From: Spartobacteria bacterium LR76
GTDB lineage: Bacteria > Verrucomicrobiota > Verrucomicrobiia > Chthoniobacterales > Terrimicrobiaceae
Direction of reading: 5' to 3'
DNA length: 64,000 nt
Assembly (NCBI GenBank): GCA_003054655.1
Contig: QAYZ01000014.1
Span: 584,967 to 648,966 of the forward strand
Shown: positions 53,054 to 62,648 of the stretch, piece by piece
Layout: each line of letters starts with the position of its first letter
How positions within the stretch are numbered: the stretch's first letter is position 1
Translations under genes and position numbers: made by a program
The notes under the pieces: model-generated
Seen by the model: the letters and a program-made list of their open reading frames with translations, nothing else
Database searches by the model: none
What the model was told of the DNA's origin: nothing

Positions 53054-54091
53054 TTATTCTGCTGGCTGGACAGGCTGGTAGCGCCGTTTGATGCGCTCCA
53101 GATAAAAGACGCCGCCGAGCAGGCCCCAGAGGAGATAAACGGCCATGCCGGCGATGGAGATGGTGGTGCCGATGCCGGCAGGGGTGCCGCAGAGTTCCTG
53201 CAGGAGGTTGTCGAGGAAGGCCTCGCGCAGGCCGATGCCGTTCAGGCTGATGGGTAGGGAGGAAATGGCGGTCACCAGCGGCATGATCGAGGTCATGTCC
53301 CAGAAACTCACCTGATTGGTGAAGGCTTTGGCCGCGAAGCAGAAGGCCATGAAATAGGCAAAGAGCATGGGCACGGTGTAGATCGTGCCGAGGATGGCCT
53401 CGCGGCGGTTCTCGATGCAAAGCTGCCAGATTTTTGACAGCTTGATGAGATAGGAGCGGAAGGGGAAGCGCCGGGGAAGGCGGCCGACGAGGCTGCGCTT
53501 GGTCAGGATGAACGAGGCGATGAGGGCTGTCGCCATGACAAACAACGTGATGGCAAAAATCTTCATCATGTTGCCGACGGCGAAGCTCTGGGCGAACCAC
53601 TCGTCGCGCGTCCAGGCAAAGATGAGGCCGATGATGACGAGGACAAAGACGGCGAGCACCCGGTCGACGGCCACGCTGAGAAAGCCCTCGGTTTTGTGCT
53701 CCGGATGGTCCCGCATGAGAAAAATCACGCGAACCACGTCGCCGCCCGTGGTTCCCGGCAGGAACTGATTGAAGAACGCGCCGATGAAGAAGAGCCGGGT
53801 GATCTCCTTGAGCGGCACCTCGATGTGGAGCATGCGGAGAAAAAGCTGCCAGCGCAGGATGCCGAAGAGCTCGCAGACGCCGGCGGAAGCCACGGCGAGG
53901 ATCATCCACCGCCAGTCGGCCGTAGTGAGAGCCCTCCACATGGTAAGCCGTCGCTCCGGGTCATGAAAGAGCCACCAAAGGAGGCCGAGCGTGACCGCCA
54001 CCTGCAGGACGGTCATGAGATGATGCAGCAGCGATGGCGCCTCGATGCGAGGCGTGGCTGACTCGTGGCAGGGAGATTGCTTTGGCGTCAT
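53054..54091 (-). CDS. LPG-synthase-type flippase-like membrane protein (UPF0104/YbhN family)
   Basis: A 345-aa protein with eight to nine membrane helices. RWQLFLRMLHIEVPLKEITR, then FFIGAFFNQFLPGTTGGDVV and RVIFLMRDHPE are the N-terminal signature of lysylphosphatidylglycerol synthase transmembrane-region proteins. LPISLNGIGLREAFLDNLLQ is the second. The aminoacyl transferase domain of MprF is absent. Members have been linked to lipid or polyprenol-phosphate translocation. The ATG at 54091 lies 52 nt after the sdhB stop, so it may be read through from the sdh operon. Confidence 0.85.
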   Translation of the reverse strand: MTPKQSPCHESATPRIEAPSLLHHLMTVLQVAVTLGLLWWLFHDPERRLTMWRALTTADWRWMILAVASAGVCELFGILRWQLFLRMLHIEVPLKEITRLFFIGAFFNQFLPGTTGGDVVRVIFLMRDHPEHKTEGFLSVAVDRVLAVFVLVIIGLIFAWTRDEWFAQSFAVGNMMKIFAITLFVMATALIASFILTKRSLVGRLPRRFPFRSYLIKLSKIWQLCIENRREAILGTIYTVPMLFAYFMAFCFAAKAFTNQVSFWDMTSIMPLVTAISSLPISLNGIGLREAFLDNLLQELCGTPAGIGTTISIAGMAVYLLWGLLGGVFYLERIKRRYQPVQPAE

Positions 54092-54143
54092 CGACGGCGA
54101 ACTTTGTAGTCTTCGCCGTCTTTGACGCCCAGCAGTTTTTCGA

Positions 54144-54905
54144 TCAGATGGTGGTCGCACCGACCGCTTCGCGAGCCGCAGCACTGGTGTACTGGCGGTT
54201 CAGGCGGGCGATGAACGACGCCGAGATGCCGGCGGGGCAGACAGCCTCGCAGGCATAGTAGTTCGAGCAGTTGCCGAAGCCGATCTCGTCCATGGTGCGG
54301 ACCATGCGGACGGTGCGGCGTTCGTTCTCGGGCTTGCCCTGGGGCAGGAGACCGAGGTGGGCCGCCTTGGCGCTCACGAAGAGCATGGCGGAGCTGTTCG
54401 GACAGGCCGCAGCACAGGCGCCACAGCCGATGCAGGCGGCGGCGTCCATCGACTCGTCGGCGATGACTTTGGGGATCGGTACGGAATTCGCATCCGGGGC
54501 CGATCCGGTGCGGGCGGTGATGAAACCGCCGGCCTGGATCACCTTGTCGAGAGCGGTGCGGTTCACCGCGAGGTCGCGGATGATCGGGAAAGCCCCGACC
54601 CGGAACGGCTCGATCGTGATGACGTCGCCATCCTGAAACTTGCGCATGTAGAGCTGGCAGGTCGTGCCGCGGCCGGGGCCGTGGGGCACGCCATTGATCG
54701 TCAGGCTGCACATGCCGCAGATGCCTTCGCGACAGTCGTGGTCAAACTGGACCGACTCCTTGCCTGCTTTCTCCAGCTCCTCATTGACGATATCGAGCAT
54801 CTCCAGGAAGGAGGCTTCGTCAGGGATGTTTTTCGCCGGGTATTCTTCGAAACGACCGGAAGTAGTCGGGCCGTCCTGTCTCCAGACGCGTAGAGTGAAG
54901 TTCAT
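54144..54905 (-). CDS. sdhB: Succinate dehydrogenase iron-sulfur subunit
   Basis: A 253-aa electron-transfer subunit of complex II. The N-terminal ferredoxin domain ligates the [2Fe-2S] cluster ([15 protein letters not shown] plus a downstream Cys in [10 protein letters not shown]). The C-terminal domain holds two more sets: [16 protein letters not shown] and [16 protein letters not shown] for [4Fe-4S] and [3Fe-4S]. It is the third gene of sdhCAB, 13 nt after sdhA. With a single cytochrome b subunit the complex is the menaquinone-linked type B. Confidence 0.95.
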   Translation of the reverse strand: MNFTLRVWRQDGPTTSGRFEEYPAKNIPDEASFLEMLDIVNEELEKAGKESVQFDHDCREGICGMCSLTINGVPHGPGRGTTCQLYMRKFQDGDVITIEPFRVGAFPIIRDLAVNRTALDKVIQAGGFITARTGSAPDANSVPIPKVIADESMDAAACIGCGACAAACPNSSAMLFVSAKAAHLGLLPQGKPENERRTVRMVRTMDEIGFGNCSNYYACEAVCPAGISASFIARLNRQYTSAAAREAVGATTI

Positions 54906-54918
54906 GGGATAATCAGGA

Positions 54919-56838
54919 TTACTTGTAGCTGCGGGTGGCGAGTTTCACCGTCTCGTAGGAGAGCGGTTCCTCGAGGCGGGTCGGAGTGGCGTTTTCGCCT
55001 TCGAATTTCCAGCAGGCGACGTGAGCGTAGTGCTCGTCATCGCGCAGGGCTTCGCCGTCCGGAGTCTGGTACTCCGAGCGGAAGTGTCCGCCGCAGGATT
55101 CATTGCGCTGGAGAGCGTCGCGGCAGAGGAGTTCGCCAAACTCAAGGAAGTCGGCCACGCGGCCTGCCTTTTCGAGAGATTGGTTCAAGGTCTCGCCCTT
55201 GCCGAGGACGTTGACATTCTTCCAGAACTCCTCGCGGAGCTTGGGAATCTTGTCGAGGGCTTCGGTAAGGCTCTCCTTGGTGCGGGCCATGCCGCAGTTG
55301 TCCCACATGATGTGGCCGAGTTCGCGATGGAAGCTGTCGACCGTGCGGCTGCCCTTGATGCTGAGGAGCTGGCTGGTGCGGGCCTTGACGGCTGCCAGAG
55401 CGTCCTGGAACGGGGCGCTGTTGACATCGGGTTTGGCCTTGCCGAACTGCGTGTTGAGGTAATCGCCGATGGTGTACGGGATGACGAAGTAACCGTCGGC
55501 CAGGCCCTGCATGAGGGCGGAGGCACCGAGGCGGTTCGCGCCGTGGTCGGAGAAGTTGGCTTCGCCGAGGACGTGCAGACCCGGGATGTTGCTCATCAGG
55601 TTGTAGTCAACCCAGAGACCGCCCATCGTGTAGTGCACGGCGGGGAAGATACGCATCGGGCGCTCGTAGGCGCTCTCTCCGGTGATGTTTTCATACATCT
55701 CGAAGAGGTTGCCATAGCGTTCCGCCACGACTTTCTGGCCGAGGCGCTTGATGGCGTCGCCAAAGTCGAGGTACACGCCGAGTCCGCCGGGGCCGACACC
55801 ACGGCCTTCGTCGCAGACTTCCTTCGCGCTGCGCGAGGAAATGTCACGCGGGGCGAGGTTGCCGTAGCTTGGATATTTGCGCTCGAGGTAGTAGTCGCGG
55901 GCATCCTCCGGGATTTCGGAGGGAGCCTTGCCGCAGTCTTCCTTGCGCTTGGGCACCCACACGCGACCGTCGTTGCGGAGCGATTCGCTCATGAGGGTGA
56001 GCTTCGACTGGTAGTCGCCGCTCACCGGGATGCAGGTCGGGTGGATCTGCGTGTAGCAGGGATTGGCGAAGTACGCGCCCTTCTTGTAGGCGCGGTAGGT
56101 CGCCGTGACGTTGCAGCCCTTGGCGTTGGTCGAGAGGTAGAAGACGTTGCCGTAACCGCCGGTGCAGAGCAGCACGGTATCAGCGGCGTGGGCGCGGATT
56201 TCTCCGGTCACCATGTCGCGGACGATAATGCCCTTGGCGTGGCCGTCGACGAGCACGAGATCGAGCATCTCGGTGCGGGAGTACATCTTCACCGTACCGG
56301 CTGCGACCTGGGCCTCGAGGCCCTGGTAGGCGCCGATCAGGAGTTGCTGGCCGGTCTGGCCGCGAGCGTAGAAGGTGCGCGACACCTGAGCGCCACCGAA
56401 GGAACGGTTGGCCAGGAGACCACCGTATTCGCGGGCGAAGGGAACACCCTGGGCGACGCACTGGTCGATGATGTTCGCGCTGACCTCGGCGAGGCGGTAG
56501 ACGTTGGCCTCACGAGCGCGGAAGTCACCGCCCTTGATTGTGTCGTAGAAGAGGCGGAACGTGCTGTCGCCGTCGTTCTGGTAATTCTTCGCAGCATTGA
56601 TGCCGCCTTGCGCCGCGATGGAGTGAGCGCGGCGGGGGCTGTCCTGGTAGCAGAAGCACTCGACGTTGAAGCCCTGCTCGCCGAGGGTGGCGGCGGCGGA
56701 GGCTCCGGCCAGTCCGCTGCCTACGATGATGATCTTGAACTTCCGCTTGTTCGCCGGGCTGATGATCTTTGCGGTGTTCTTGTAAGAGGACCACTTTTTG
56801 TCGAGCGGTCCGGCGGGAATCTTGGCGTCAATGCTCAT
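54919..56838 (-). CDS. sdhA: Succinate dehydrogenase flavoprotein subunit
   Basis: A 639-aa FAD-linked catalytic subunit. [20 protein letters not shown] binds [23 protein letters not shown] contains the FAD-attaching His region; [37 protein letters not shown], and [14 protein letters not shown] are substrate-side motifs, and [18 protein letters not shown] closes the core. The start at 56838 overlaps the sdhC stop (ATGA), which excludes the longer upstream reading. It resembles the B. subtilis/epsilonproteobacterial type (~580-650 aa). Confidence 0.96.
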   Translation of the reverse strand: MSIDAKIPAGPLDKKWSSYKNTAKIISPANKRKFKIIIVGSGLAGASAAATLGEQGFNVECFCYQDSPRRAHSIAAQGGINAAKNYQNDGDSTFRLFYDTIKGGDFRAREANVYRLAEVSANIIDQCVAQGVPFAREYGGLLANRSFGGAQVSRTFYARGQTGQQLLIGAYQGLEAQVAAGTVKMYSRTEMLDLVLVDGHAKGIIVRDMVTGEIRAHAADTVLLCTGGYGNVFYLSTNAKGCNVTATYRAYKKGAYFANPCYTQIHPTCIPVSGDYQSKLTLMSESLRNDGRVWVPKRKEDCGKAPSEIPEDARDYYLERKYPSYGNLAPRDISSRSAKEVCDEGRGVGPGGLGVYLDFGDAIKRLGQKVVAERYGNLFEMYENITGESAYERPMRIFPAVHYTMGGLWVDYNLMSNIPGLHVLGEANFSDHGANRLGASALMQGLADGYFVIPYTIGDYLNTQFGKAKPDVNSAPFQDALAAVKARTSQLLSIKGSRTVDSFHRELGHIMWDNCGMARTKESLTEALDKIPKLREEFWKNVNVLGKGETLNQSLEKAGRVADFLEFGELLCRDALQRNESCGGHFRSEYQTPDGEALRDDEHYAHVACWKFEGENATPTRLEEPLSYETVKLATRSYK

Positions 56839-57578
56839 TTGATCGTGTTCTTGCCCAGTCCGAAGATGAGGATGGAGATGGGGATGGAGGAGTAACCGAC
56901 GAAGAGCGCCCACGCATAAACGCGAGCCACTGCTTCATAGACCGGACGCATTTTGCGGGTGGTCAGGCCGAGCGTCTGGAAGAGGCTGCCGATGCCGTGG
57001 CTGAGGTGGAAGGCGAGGAGCCCCAGGGAGATGATGTAAAAGGCGCTGACGACCGGGTTGCTGAACCCGAGGACCACCATGCGGTAGACGTCATGCACCG
57101 TTTCACCGTGCAGCTCGGTATCGAGGTGCGCCCAGCTCGGGTTGAAAATCAACAGGGTGAAGTGGCCGAGGTGGAAGATGACAAACGCCAGGACGATGAG
57201 GCCGGTGAGCCGCATCGTGCGGGCAAACACCGTCGTCTTGATCGGGTCGCCCACCGCATACTTCTGCGGGCGGGCGGTGGCGTTTTCCTTCCACAGCAGC
57301 ATCGTGAAGAAGATGTGCAGGAAGACCACGGCCAGCAGCCCGAGGCGGATCACCCAGAGGAAGGGGCCGAGGTCCCGGAGGTGCTTGGCGTAGGAGTTGA
57401 TGAGATCCGGACCAAAATAGATGGTGAAGTTGCCGAGCATGTGCCCGGTAACGAACAGGACGAGAAGGATTCCAGTCACGGCGACGATCGTTTTTTTCCC
57501 AATAGAGGAAAAGACCCATCGGCATAATGCCTCATGGATCGGGATGCCAGCCGTAGACGTAGCAGAGGAAGCGGACAT
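56835..57578 (-). CDS. sdhC: Succinate dehydrogenase cytochrome b subunit (type B, single anchor)
   Basis: A 247-aa five-helix diheme cytochrome b that anchors complex II and passes electrons to menaquinone. The conserved heme His residues are in [41 protein letters not shown] and [17 protein letters not shown]. No sdhD gene follows, consistent with the single-anchor type. The ATG at 57578 is preferred over a TTG at 57611, which would leave the upstream palindrome inside the coding region. Confidence 0.92.
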   Translation of the reverse strand: MSASSATSTAGIPIHEALCRWVFSSIGKKTIVAVTGILLVLFVTGHMLGNFTIYFGPDLINSYAKHLRDLGPFLWVIRLGLLAVVFLHIFFTMLLWKENATARPQKYAVGDPIKTTVFARTMRLTGLIVLAFVIFHLGHFTLLIFNPSWAHLDTELHGETVHDVYRMVVLGFSNPVVSAFYIISLGLLAFHLSHGIGSLFQTLGLTTRKMRPVYEAVARVYAWALFVGYSSIPISILIFGLGKNTIK

Positions 57579-57584
57579 GGCAGA

Positions 57585-57599
57585 ATTAGATATTCTAAT
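57585..57599. promoter_or_regulatory. Palindrome upstream of sdhC, shared with the malic enzyme leader
   Basis: A perfect inverted repeat, ATTAG-N5-CTAAT, 6 bp upstream of the sdhC ATG. Read toward the gene it is GTATTAG-N5-CTAATT, the same as the palindrome upstream of the malic enzyme gene, in otherwise GC-rich DNA. It is a candidate repressor site. Confidence 0.45.
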
Positions 57600-57614
57600 A
57601 CGTTTGGACAAGCA

Positions 57615-57630
57615 AGAGCCTAGCGGCTCT
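57615..57630 (-). terminator. Small hairpin between the GYF-domain gene and sdhC
   Basis: A 6-bp stem (AGAGCC / GGCTCT) with a 4-nt loop (TAGC on the plus strand), downstream of the GYF gene stop at 57658. There is no strong T-run, so it is only a possible terminator separating the two transcripts. Confidence 0.35.
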
Positions 57631-57657
57631 GCCGAGGGAAAATTTTTTTCGACCCCC

Positions 57658-58548
57658 CTATTTCGTCGCGAAATCGACGAAATCGGTAAGTGTCAATTCC
57701 GGTTTGGATTCCGAAATTGCGTTGTCCTCGTTGAGCAAAACGACGCGGCTGGGCCTCTCGGTGGAGGTGAAGGCGACGAGCCAGAGATATTTTTCATATC
57801 CGATATCAGTCTTCTTGGCGGCGCTGGCGACGAGGACGTAATCCCCGGGGCCGGGCGTGGTCATGTCGACCCGGCCGTTGGAGTCTGTAATCGTGACGGA
57901 GAGAGGCGAGGCGAGGATGGATTTGAGCTTCTCCGATCCGTCGGAAAAGCCGAGGGATTTGTCCGCCTTGACCGTGGAAATTGCCTGCTCCACGCTATCC
58001 CGCGGGTAGAGTCCCACCGTGGACCCGCTCATGACGGCGACTTGTCCGGCTGCGGGCGAGTAGGTGATGATGCCCCGGATCTTGCCTGCCGGAGTGACCT
58101 CGTTGAGGACTTGATTCTCCAGCTTCAGCGTTCGCTGCGTTTCCATGGACTGGCGGTTCTTTTCCCGGAGCACATTGATCTCATCGCTGAGGGTGAAGAC
58201 CCAGGCGACAAGCCCCGCGCCGACGCAGAGGAAGAAAAGGGTGATCAGCCAGGGCAGGACATGGCCCTTTTTGCTGCGATGGGAGCGCGATGAGCGGCGC
58301 GAGTGTCCTTCCGACGATGTGCTCTTGGGCTCGGAATCGGGCGGCGGCGTGCTGGAGGGCTGCCTGGTTGCAGGGATTGGAGGTTCGTCCTGCCACTGGT
58401 CGAGGGTTTTCCAGGCGCTGCTTTTTTCGTCGAAGAAGTGGTCGGTCGGCTTCAGGGTGCCCATCTCGACGTAATCGGCGATCTTGTCCGAATCATACAC
58501 GCCGAGGAGTTGACCGTTGCGTGCGATATGGATCTGGGTCTTCTTCAC
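57658..58548 (-). CDS. GYF_2-domain single-pass membrane protein
   Basis: A 296-aa protein. Residues ~5-55 form a GYF_2-like domain (IHIARNGQLLGVYDSDKIAD, then WKTLDQWQDEPP). A Ser/Pro/Arg/Lys-rich linker (~60-95) and a membrane helix (LPWLITLFFLCVGAGLVAWV) follow. The outer part has a coiled coil and a beta-sandwich-like region (GKIRGIITYSPAAGQVAVMS; PGPGDYVLVASAAKKTDIGY), resembling carboxypeptidase-regulatory-like folds. The function is unknown. It overlaps the cca gene by 4 nt and is co-transcribed with it. Confidence 0.8.
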   Translation of the reverse strand: MKKTQIHIARNGQLLGVYDSDKIADYVEMGTLKPTDHFFDEKSSAWKTLDQWQDEPPIPATRQPSSTPPPDSEPKSTSSEGHSRRSSRSHRSKKGHVLPWLITLFFLCVGAGLVAWVFTLSDEINVLREKNRQSMETQRTLKLENQVLNEVTPAGKIRGIITYSPAAGQVAVMSGSTVGLYPRDSVEQAISTVKADKSLGFSDGSEKLKSILASPLSVTITDSNGRVDMTTPGPGDYVLVASAAKKTDIGYEKYLWLVAFTSTERPSRVVLLNEDNAISESKPELTLTDFVDFATK

Positions 58549-59870
58549 TTGGGGAGGTCTTTGCCGTTGGATTGATGGTCGCGCACCCAGGCGAGGGCTT
58601 CCTCGCGCGAGGTGATCTGGCCCTCGAGTTGCAGGGTTTCGACCGCCTCTAGGACTTGCTTGAAAACCGGCCCCGGTGTCCAGCCTAGATCGATCAAATC
58701 GCGGCCATTTATGAGGGGTTTGGGAATAAGCGGTTCATTGGCAAACTCCTGCTCCTTTGCGAGGAGGAAGTGATAATTGTCCAGCATGCCGTGGCTGCTC
58801 TGGCAATCGACTCGGTGGAGCTCGAGTTCGTCGGTGAAAGTCGGGCGCGCCATGAAGCGCTTCAGCCGGGCCACGCGCATGTTTTGCACGTCCTTGAACG
58901 CCATGTGGTGCTGGACGATCTCAATCGTCGCCTCGATCTCGTCGTTGGAAAACTTCAGCCGCCGCATGATGGCGTCGGTCATGCGTGCGCTGACGGACTC
59001 GTGTCCGTTGAAGCGAATGCGGCCAGTGGGATCGACCTGCCGGGTCGGCACCTTGCCAATATCGTGAAAGAGCACCCCGAAGACGAGCGGCAGCGAAACC
59101 TCTTCCGGCAGCATGTCCAGCATGATGCGGGTATGGACAAAGACATCGCCCTCGGGATGAAACTCCGGCGGCTGGTCGCAGCCCTTCATCGCGGTGATCT
59201 CCGGGAGCAGTTCGCCGAGCAGACCGCTGGCATCGAGCAGGTCAAAGCCTGCAACGCGGCGCGGGGAGAGGAAAATCTTCACGAGTTCCTCGCGGATGCG
59301 CTCGGCGCTGACATCATGGATGCGCGGCGCGTATTCCCGGATGGCCTCCCACGTGGCGGGCTCGATATCAAAGGCGAGCGTCGCGCCGAAACGCACACCC
59401 CGCAGGATGCGAAGCCGATCCTCCTCAAAACGCTTGCGCGGCTCGCCGATGGCGCTCAGGAGACGGCACTGGAGATCGGCCTCCCCGCCGACATAGTCCA
59501 GCACCTGCTGGTCGATGGGATCGTAGAAAAGCCCGTTGATCGTGAAGTCGCGCCGCGAGGCGTCGCCCTCGGCGGTGGTAAAGACTACTCCCTCGGGGTG
59601 CCGTCCGTCGATGTACGCGCCATCGGCGCGGAAAGTGGCCACCTGGTATTCCTCGCCTTGGGAAACCACCAGCACCACGCCGAACTGCGCTCCCACCGGC
59701 ACCGTGCGGGGAAAAATCTCCTGCACCCGCTCGGGAGTCGCATCCGTGGCGATGTCGAAATCCACTGGCTCCTTGCCCAGCAGCCGGTCGCGCACGCAGC
59801 CGCCAGCGAAATAGGCGATATGCCCGGCCTGGCGCAGGGTGCGGACGATCTCGGTGGCTTCGGCTTCCAT
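58545..59870 (-). CDS. CCA tRNA nucleotidyltransferase / poly(A) polymerase family with HD domain
   Basis: A 441-aa enzyme that adds or repairs the 3' CCA of tRNA. AYFAGGCVRDRLLGKEPVDF, then DIATDATPERVQEIF hold the nucleotidyltransferase motif with the catalytic Asp pair in DFDIATD. RRDFTINGLFYDP and RFEEDRLRILRGVRFGATL are also typical. An HD domain follows at ~240-350 (FGVLFHDIGKVPTRQVDPTG). It could alternatively be a CC- or A-adding half enzyme. The ATG at 59870 excludes a long upstream reading that is antisense to the malic enzyme. Confidence 0.9.
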   Translation of the reverse strand: MEAEATEIVRTLRQAGHIAYFAGGCVRDRLLGKEPVDFDIATDATPERVQEIFPRTVPVGAQFGVVLVVSQGEEYQVATFRADGAYIDGRHPEGVVFTTAEGDASRRDFTINGLFYDPIDQQVLDYVGGEADLQCRLLSAIGEPRKRFEEDRLRILRGVRFGATLAFDIEPATWEAIREYAPRIHDVSAERIREELVKIFLSPRRVAGFDLLDASGLLGELLPEITAMKGCDQPPEFHPEGDVFVHTRIMLDMLPEEVSLPLVFGVLFHDIGKVPTRQVDPTGRIRFNGHESVSARMTDAIMRRLKFSNDEIEATIEIVQHHMAFKDVQNMRVARLKRFMARPTFTDELELHRVDCQSSHGMLDNYHFLLAKEQEFANEPLIPKPLINGRDLIDLGWTPGPVFKQVLEAVETLQLEGQITSREEALAWVRDHQSNGKDLPK

Positions 59871-59941
59871 GGAAACCGGGAAGATAGCGTGTCCCGCGCC
59901 GGGCCGCAAAGCTTCCCGGTGGAATGTGATACGAAAACGCT

Positions 59942-61609
59942 CTATTCCGCGAGCAGCGTGGGATAGTCGGGCTGGAACATCAGTGAGGCAATCGCGGCCG
60001 CGGGGTTGACCCCGAGGTCGTTCCTCGCCAGTCCGAGGCGGGATGCCTCGGTGGCCGTGGCCTGGGCCACCTTGAGCGAGACTTCGCGGATGCGGGTGAG
60101 TTGCGGATAGACGCAGCCCTGAGCCAGATCCTCCGTGGTGGTTTCCGCGGCGAGGGCGCGTGCGGCGGCAAGGAACATCGTATCGGTCACCGTTGGCGTG
60201 TCGGCGGCGAGCACGCCGAGACCGACTCCCGGGAAGATATAGACGTTGTTTCCCTGGCCGGGGCGGAAGGTGCGACCGCCCAGCTCCACCGGGACAAACG
60301 GGCTGCCGCTGGCGTAGATGGCGCGACCACCGGTGGCCTCGTAGGCTTGGGCGGGGGTGCATTCCGCCTTGGAGGTGGGATTCGACAGAGCGAAAATGAT
60401 CGGGCGGTGGTTGTACTCGCCCATGCGCTGGAGGATTTCCGGAGTGAAGACGGGGCCGATCCCGGCGACGCCGATGAGCGCGGTCGGGCGGATGCGCTCG
60501 ACGGCCTCGGCGAGGGTGGAGGCCTGCGGAGCCTCGTGGGCGTAGGGCACCTTGTGGGAGGGGAGCTTGGCATCGCGTCCCGCCACGAGCAGGCCCTTGG
60601 AATCGACAAACCAGCAGCGTTTCCGTGCGTCGGTCTCTGACATTCCCTCCTCGACCAGCGCCCGGACAAACAATCCGGCGATGCCGGTGCCTGCCTCCCC
60701 GGCTCCGAGGAACAGGACGGTCTGGTCGGCCAGCGGCTTGCCGGTTTCCTTCGTGGCGGCGATCAGGCCAGCCAGGGCGACGGCGGCGGTTCCCTGGATA
60801 TCGTCGTTGAAGCAGCAGATGCGGTCGCGCCACTTCTCCAGCAGGGTAAAGGCATTGTGATTCGCGAAATCCTCAAACTGCACCAGACAGCCCGGGAAGA
60901 CCTCCTGAGTCGCGGCGATGAATTCATCCATTAGCGACTCGTACGCTTCACCGCGCACGCGCTTCTGCGGCAGGCCAATGTAGAAGGGGTCGTCAAGGAA
61001 GCGCGGATTCTCTGTGCCGACGTCGATCGTGATGGGCAGGCACTCGGAGGGGTGGACTCCGGCGCAGGCGGAATAAAGGGCGAGCTTCCCGACGGGAATC
61101 CCCATACCGTAGGCACCGAGATCGCCGAGGCCGAGGATACGCTCACCGTCGGTGACGACGATGACACGCACATTGGTTTGCGGCCAGTTGCGCAGGACGG
61201 AGGCGATGCGCCCGCGGTCGTTGCTGGTGATCCACAGGCCGCGGGGATGGCGCAGGATGCTGCCGTATTCCAGGCAGGCCTGGCCGACGGTCGGGGTATA
61301 GATGATCGGCATCGTCTCCTCGAGATGGTCGATCAGGAGCTTGTAAAACAAGGTCTCGTTGCGCTGCTGGAGGGCGGAGAGAAAGATGTATTTCTCGAGG
61401 TCGTTCGACTTGCAGCGGAGCTGGGCCAGCACGCGCTCGACTTGCAGTTCCAGGTTCACCACGCGAGGGGGGAGGAGGCCGCGCAGACCGAGCTGATCCC
61501 GCTCTTCCTCGCTGAAAGCGGTGGCTTTGTTCAACAGGGGATGACGAAGAAGCTCCACACCATGCGGAAGGTGCGAGTCTTGGGAAGAGAACGAGGCAGC
61601 AGCGGACAT
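59942..61609 (-). CDS. NAD(P)-dependent malic enzyme (malate dehydrogenase, oxaloacetate-decarboxylating)
   Basis: A 555-aa enzyme that turns malate into pyruvate and CO2. It is the eukaryote-like/SfcA form: MPIIYTPTVGQACLEYGSIL with the catalytic Tyr, VTDGERILGLGDLGAYGMGI, GKLALYSACAGVHPSECLPI with the catalytic Lys region, VQFEDFANHNAFTLLEKWRD, CFNDDIQGTAAVALAGLIA (metal site), and LFLGAGEAGTGIAGLFV for the nucleotide. NAD versus NADP use is not decided. The upstream leader holds a palindrome shared with sdhC, which links both genes to malate/succinate metabolism. Confidence 0.95.
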   Translation of the reverse strand: MSAAASFSSQDSHLPHGVELLRHPLLNKATAFSEEERDQLGLRGLLPPRVVNLELQVERVLAQLRCKSNDLEKYIFLSALQQRNETLFYKLLIDHLEETMPIIYTPTVGQACLEYGSILRHPRGLWITSNDRGRIASVLRNWPQTNVRVIVVTDGERILGLGDLGAYGMGIPVGKLALYSACAGVHPSECLPITIDVGTENPRFLDDPFYIGLPQKRVRGEAYESLMDEFIAATQEVFPGCLVQFEDFANHNAFTLLEKWRDRICCFNDDIQGTAAVALAGLIAATKETGKPLADQTVLFLGAGEAGTGIAGLFVRALVEEGMSETDARKRCWFVDSKGLLVAGRDAKLPSHKVPYAHEAPQASTLAEAVERIRPTALIGVAGIGPVFTPEILQRMGEYNHRPIIFALSNPTSKAECTPAQAYEATGGRAIYASGSPFVPVELGGRTFRPGQGNNVYIFPGVGLGVLAADTPTVTDTMFLAAARALAAETTTEDLAQGCVYPQLTRIREVSLKVAQATATEASRLGLARNDLGVNPAAAIASLMFQPDYPTLLAE

Positions 61610-61645
61610 GAAACGTAAGTTTATGTCCTTGTGGTGTTGCTGTAA

Positions 61646-61660
61646 ATTAGTAAATCTAAT
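61646..61660. promoter_or_regulatory. Palindrome upstream of the malic enzyme gene, shared with sdhC
   Basis: A perfect inverted repeat, ATTAG-N5-CTAAT, 36 bp upstream of the malic enzyme ATG. Read toward the gene it is GTATTAG-N5-CTAATT, matching the one upstream of sdhC outside the spacer as well. It is a candidate operator for a shared regulator. Confidence 0.45.
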
Positions 61661-61719
61661 ACAAGCCCGGAACAGGTGCTCGATACCCGGCTTTTGCGGG
61701 CGGCGTTTTTACCTCCCGA

Positions 61720-62648
61720 TCACGACGGCGGCTGGAGCGGAGACGATTGAGCCTGAGCGGGTTCCCCGGCGGCGAGCAGGCGCTTGAGCAGGCCGTCCTT
61801 GTCCGGCGGGATCACGGTCAGCGCCACGTCGCCATGCAGCATTTTTTCTGTTTCCAGGATCTCAAATACCGCGTCGAGAATCTCCCGGTCGGCGGCGATT
61901 TCCTGGATCGCCTTGCCCACGAGATAGGGGCGCGCACGGCGGCGGCGTGGGCAAATTCCTTGGCGGCGGTGCGCTCGGCCCCGCTGCGAATGATGGCGAC
62001 CTGATTGGCTCCCTGCTGACGGATGGCCGAGGTGACCTGCCGGAGGCGGTTGACCACTTTTTGCTCGATCTGCTGGATCATCTCGTGGTCGCGGAAGTGG
62101 ACCTTGCGGATGTAGACCGATCCGAGCTGGTAGCCCCAGGCAATGGACTTGGGCGAAACCTCGTCGCGGACGCGGTGGCTCATCGAGTGCCGATCCTCGA
62201 GCAGGCTCTGGAGCGGCATGTTGCTCAGGCAGCGAACGGCGGCATTGCGGACATTGGCTCGCAGGGAACCGCGTGGATCGGTGTTGCGGAAGAGGTACTC
62301 CACCGGGTCGGAGACGGCCATCTCGTACCACACGCCGATGCCCATGGGCGTGCCCTCCTCGGAGTTCACGGGCTGGCTGCGGAGATACTCCTGGTCGATG
62401 CGCATGTCGACCTTGCGTACTCCCCCGAAGAAGCGGATGAGCAGGCTCTGCGGTCCGAGGACGACTGGCAGGAAATGCAAGCCCGGCTCGGAAATGACTC
62501 CCGCTACGCGACCGAAGAGCAGGAAGACCTGGGACTCCCGCTCCTGGACGACGGCAAAGAGGCAGAAAAACTCCGCCATGGCCATGAGCAGCGGCACGGC
62601 GATAAGGCAGGCGAAGAAGGTGACGAAGGCGACGGAGAGAAAGATCAT
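61720..62648 (-). pseudogene. SPFH/band-7 family membrane protein, disrupted by a one-base frameshift
   Basis: A ~309-aa SPFH protein in two frames. The first frame runs from the ATG at 62648 through a membrane helix (VAFVTFFACLIAVPLLMAMA), LLFGRVAGVISEPGLHFLPV and AIRQQGANQVAIIRSGAERT. At about 61925-61940 the frame must shift by one base, after EFAHAAAVRA, to continue as YLVGKAIQEIAADREILDAV and a conserved C-terminus ending near 61720. Without the shift the protein ends in unrelated Arg-rich text at 61818. The break is in a GC-rich run, so a sequencing error is as likely as a true mutation. It is coupled to its upstream partner by ATGA. Confidence 0.8.

Noticed and set aside
53016..53939. 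307-aa minus-strand ORF
   Set aside because: It is the shifted-frame shadow of the LPG-synthase-type membrane protein; its Arg/His/Pro-rich text has no hydrophobic helices.
59871..60833. N-terminal extension of the CCA enzyme to 60833
   Set aside because: It is the same-strand shadow of the malic enzyme gene. The ATG at 59870 directly precedes the conserved CCA N-terminus.
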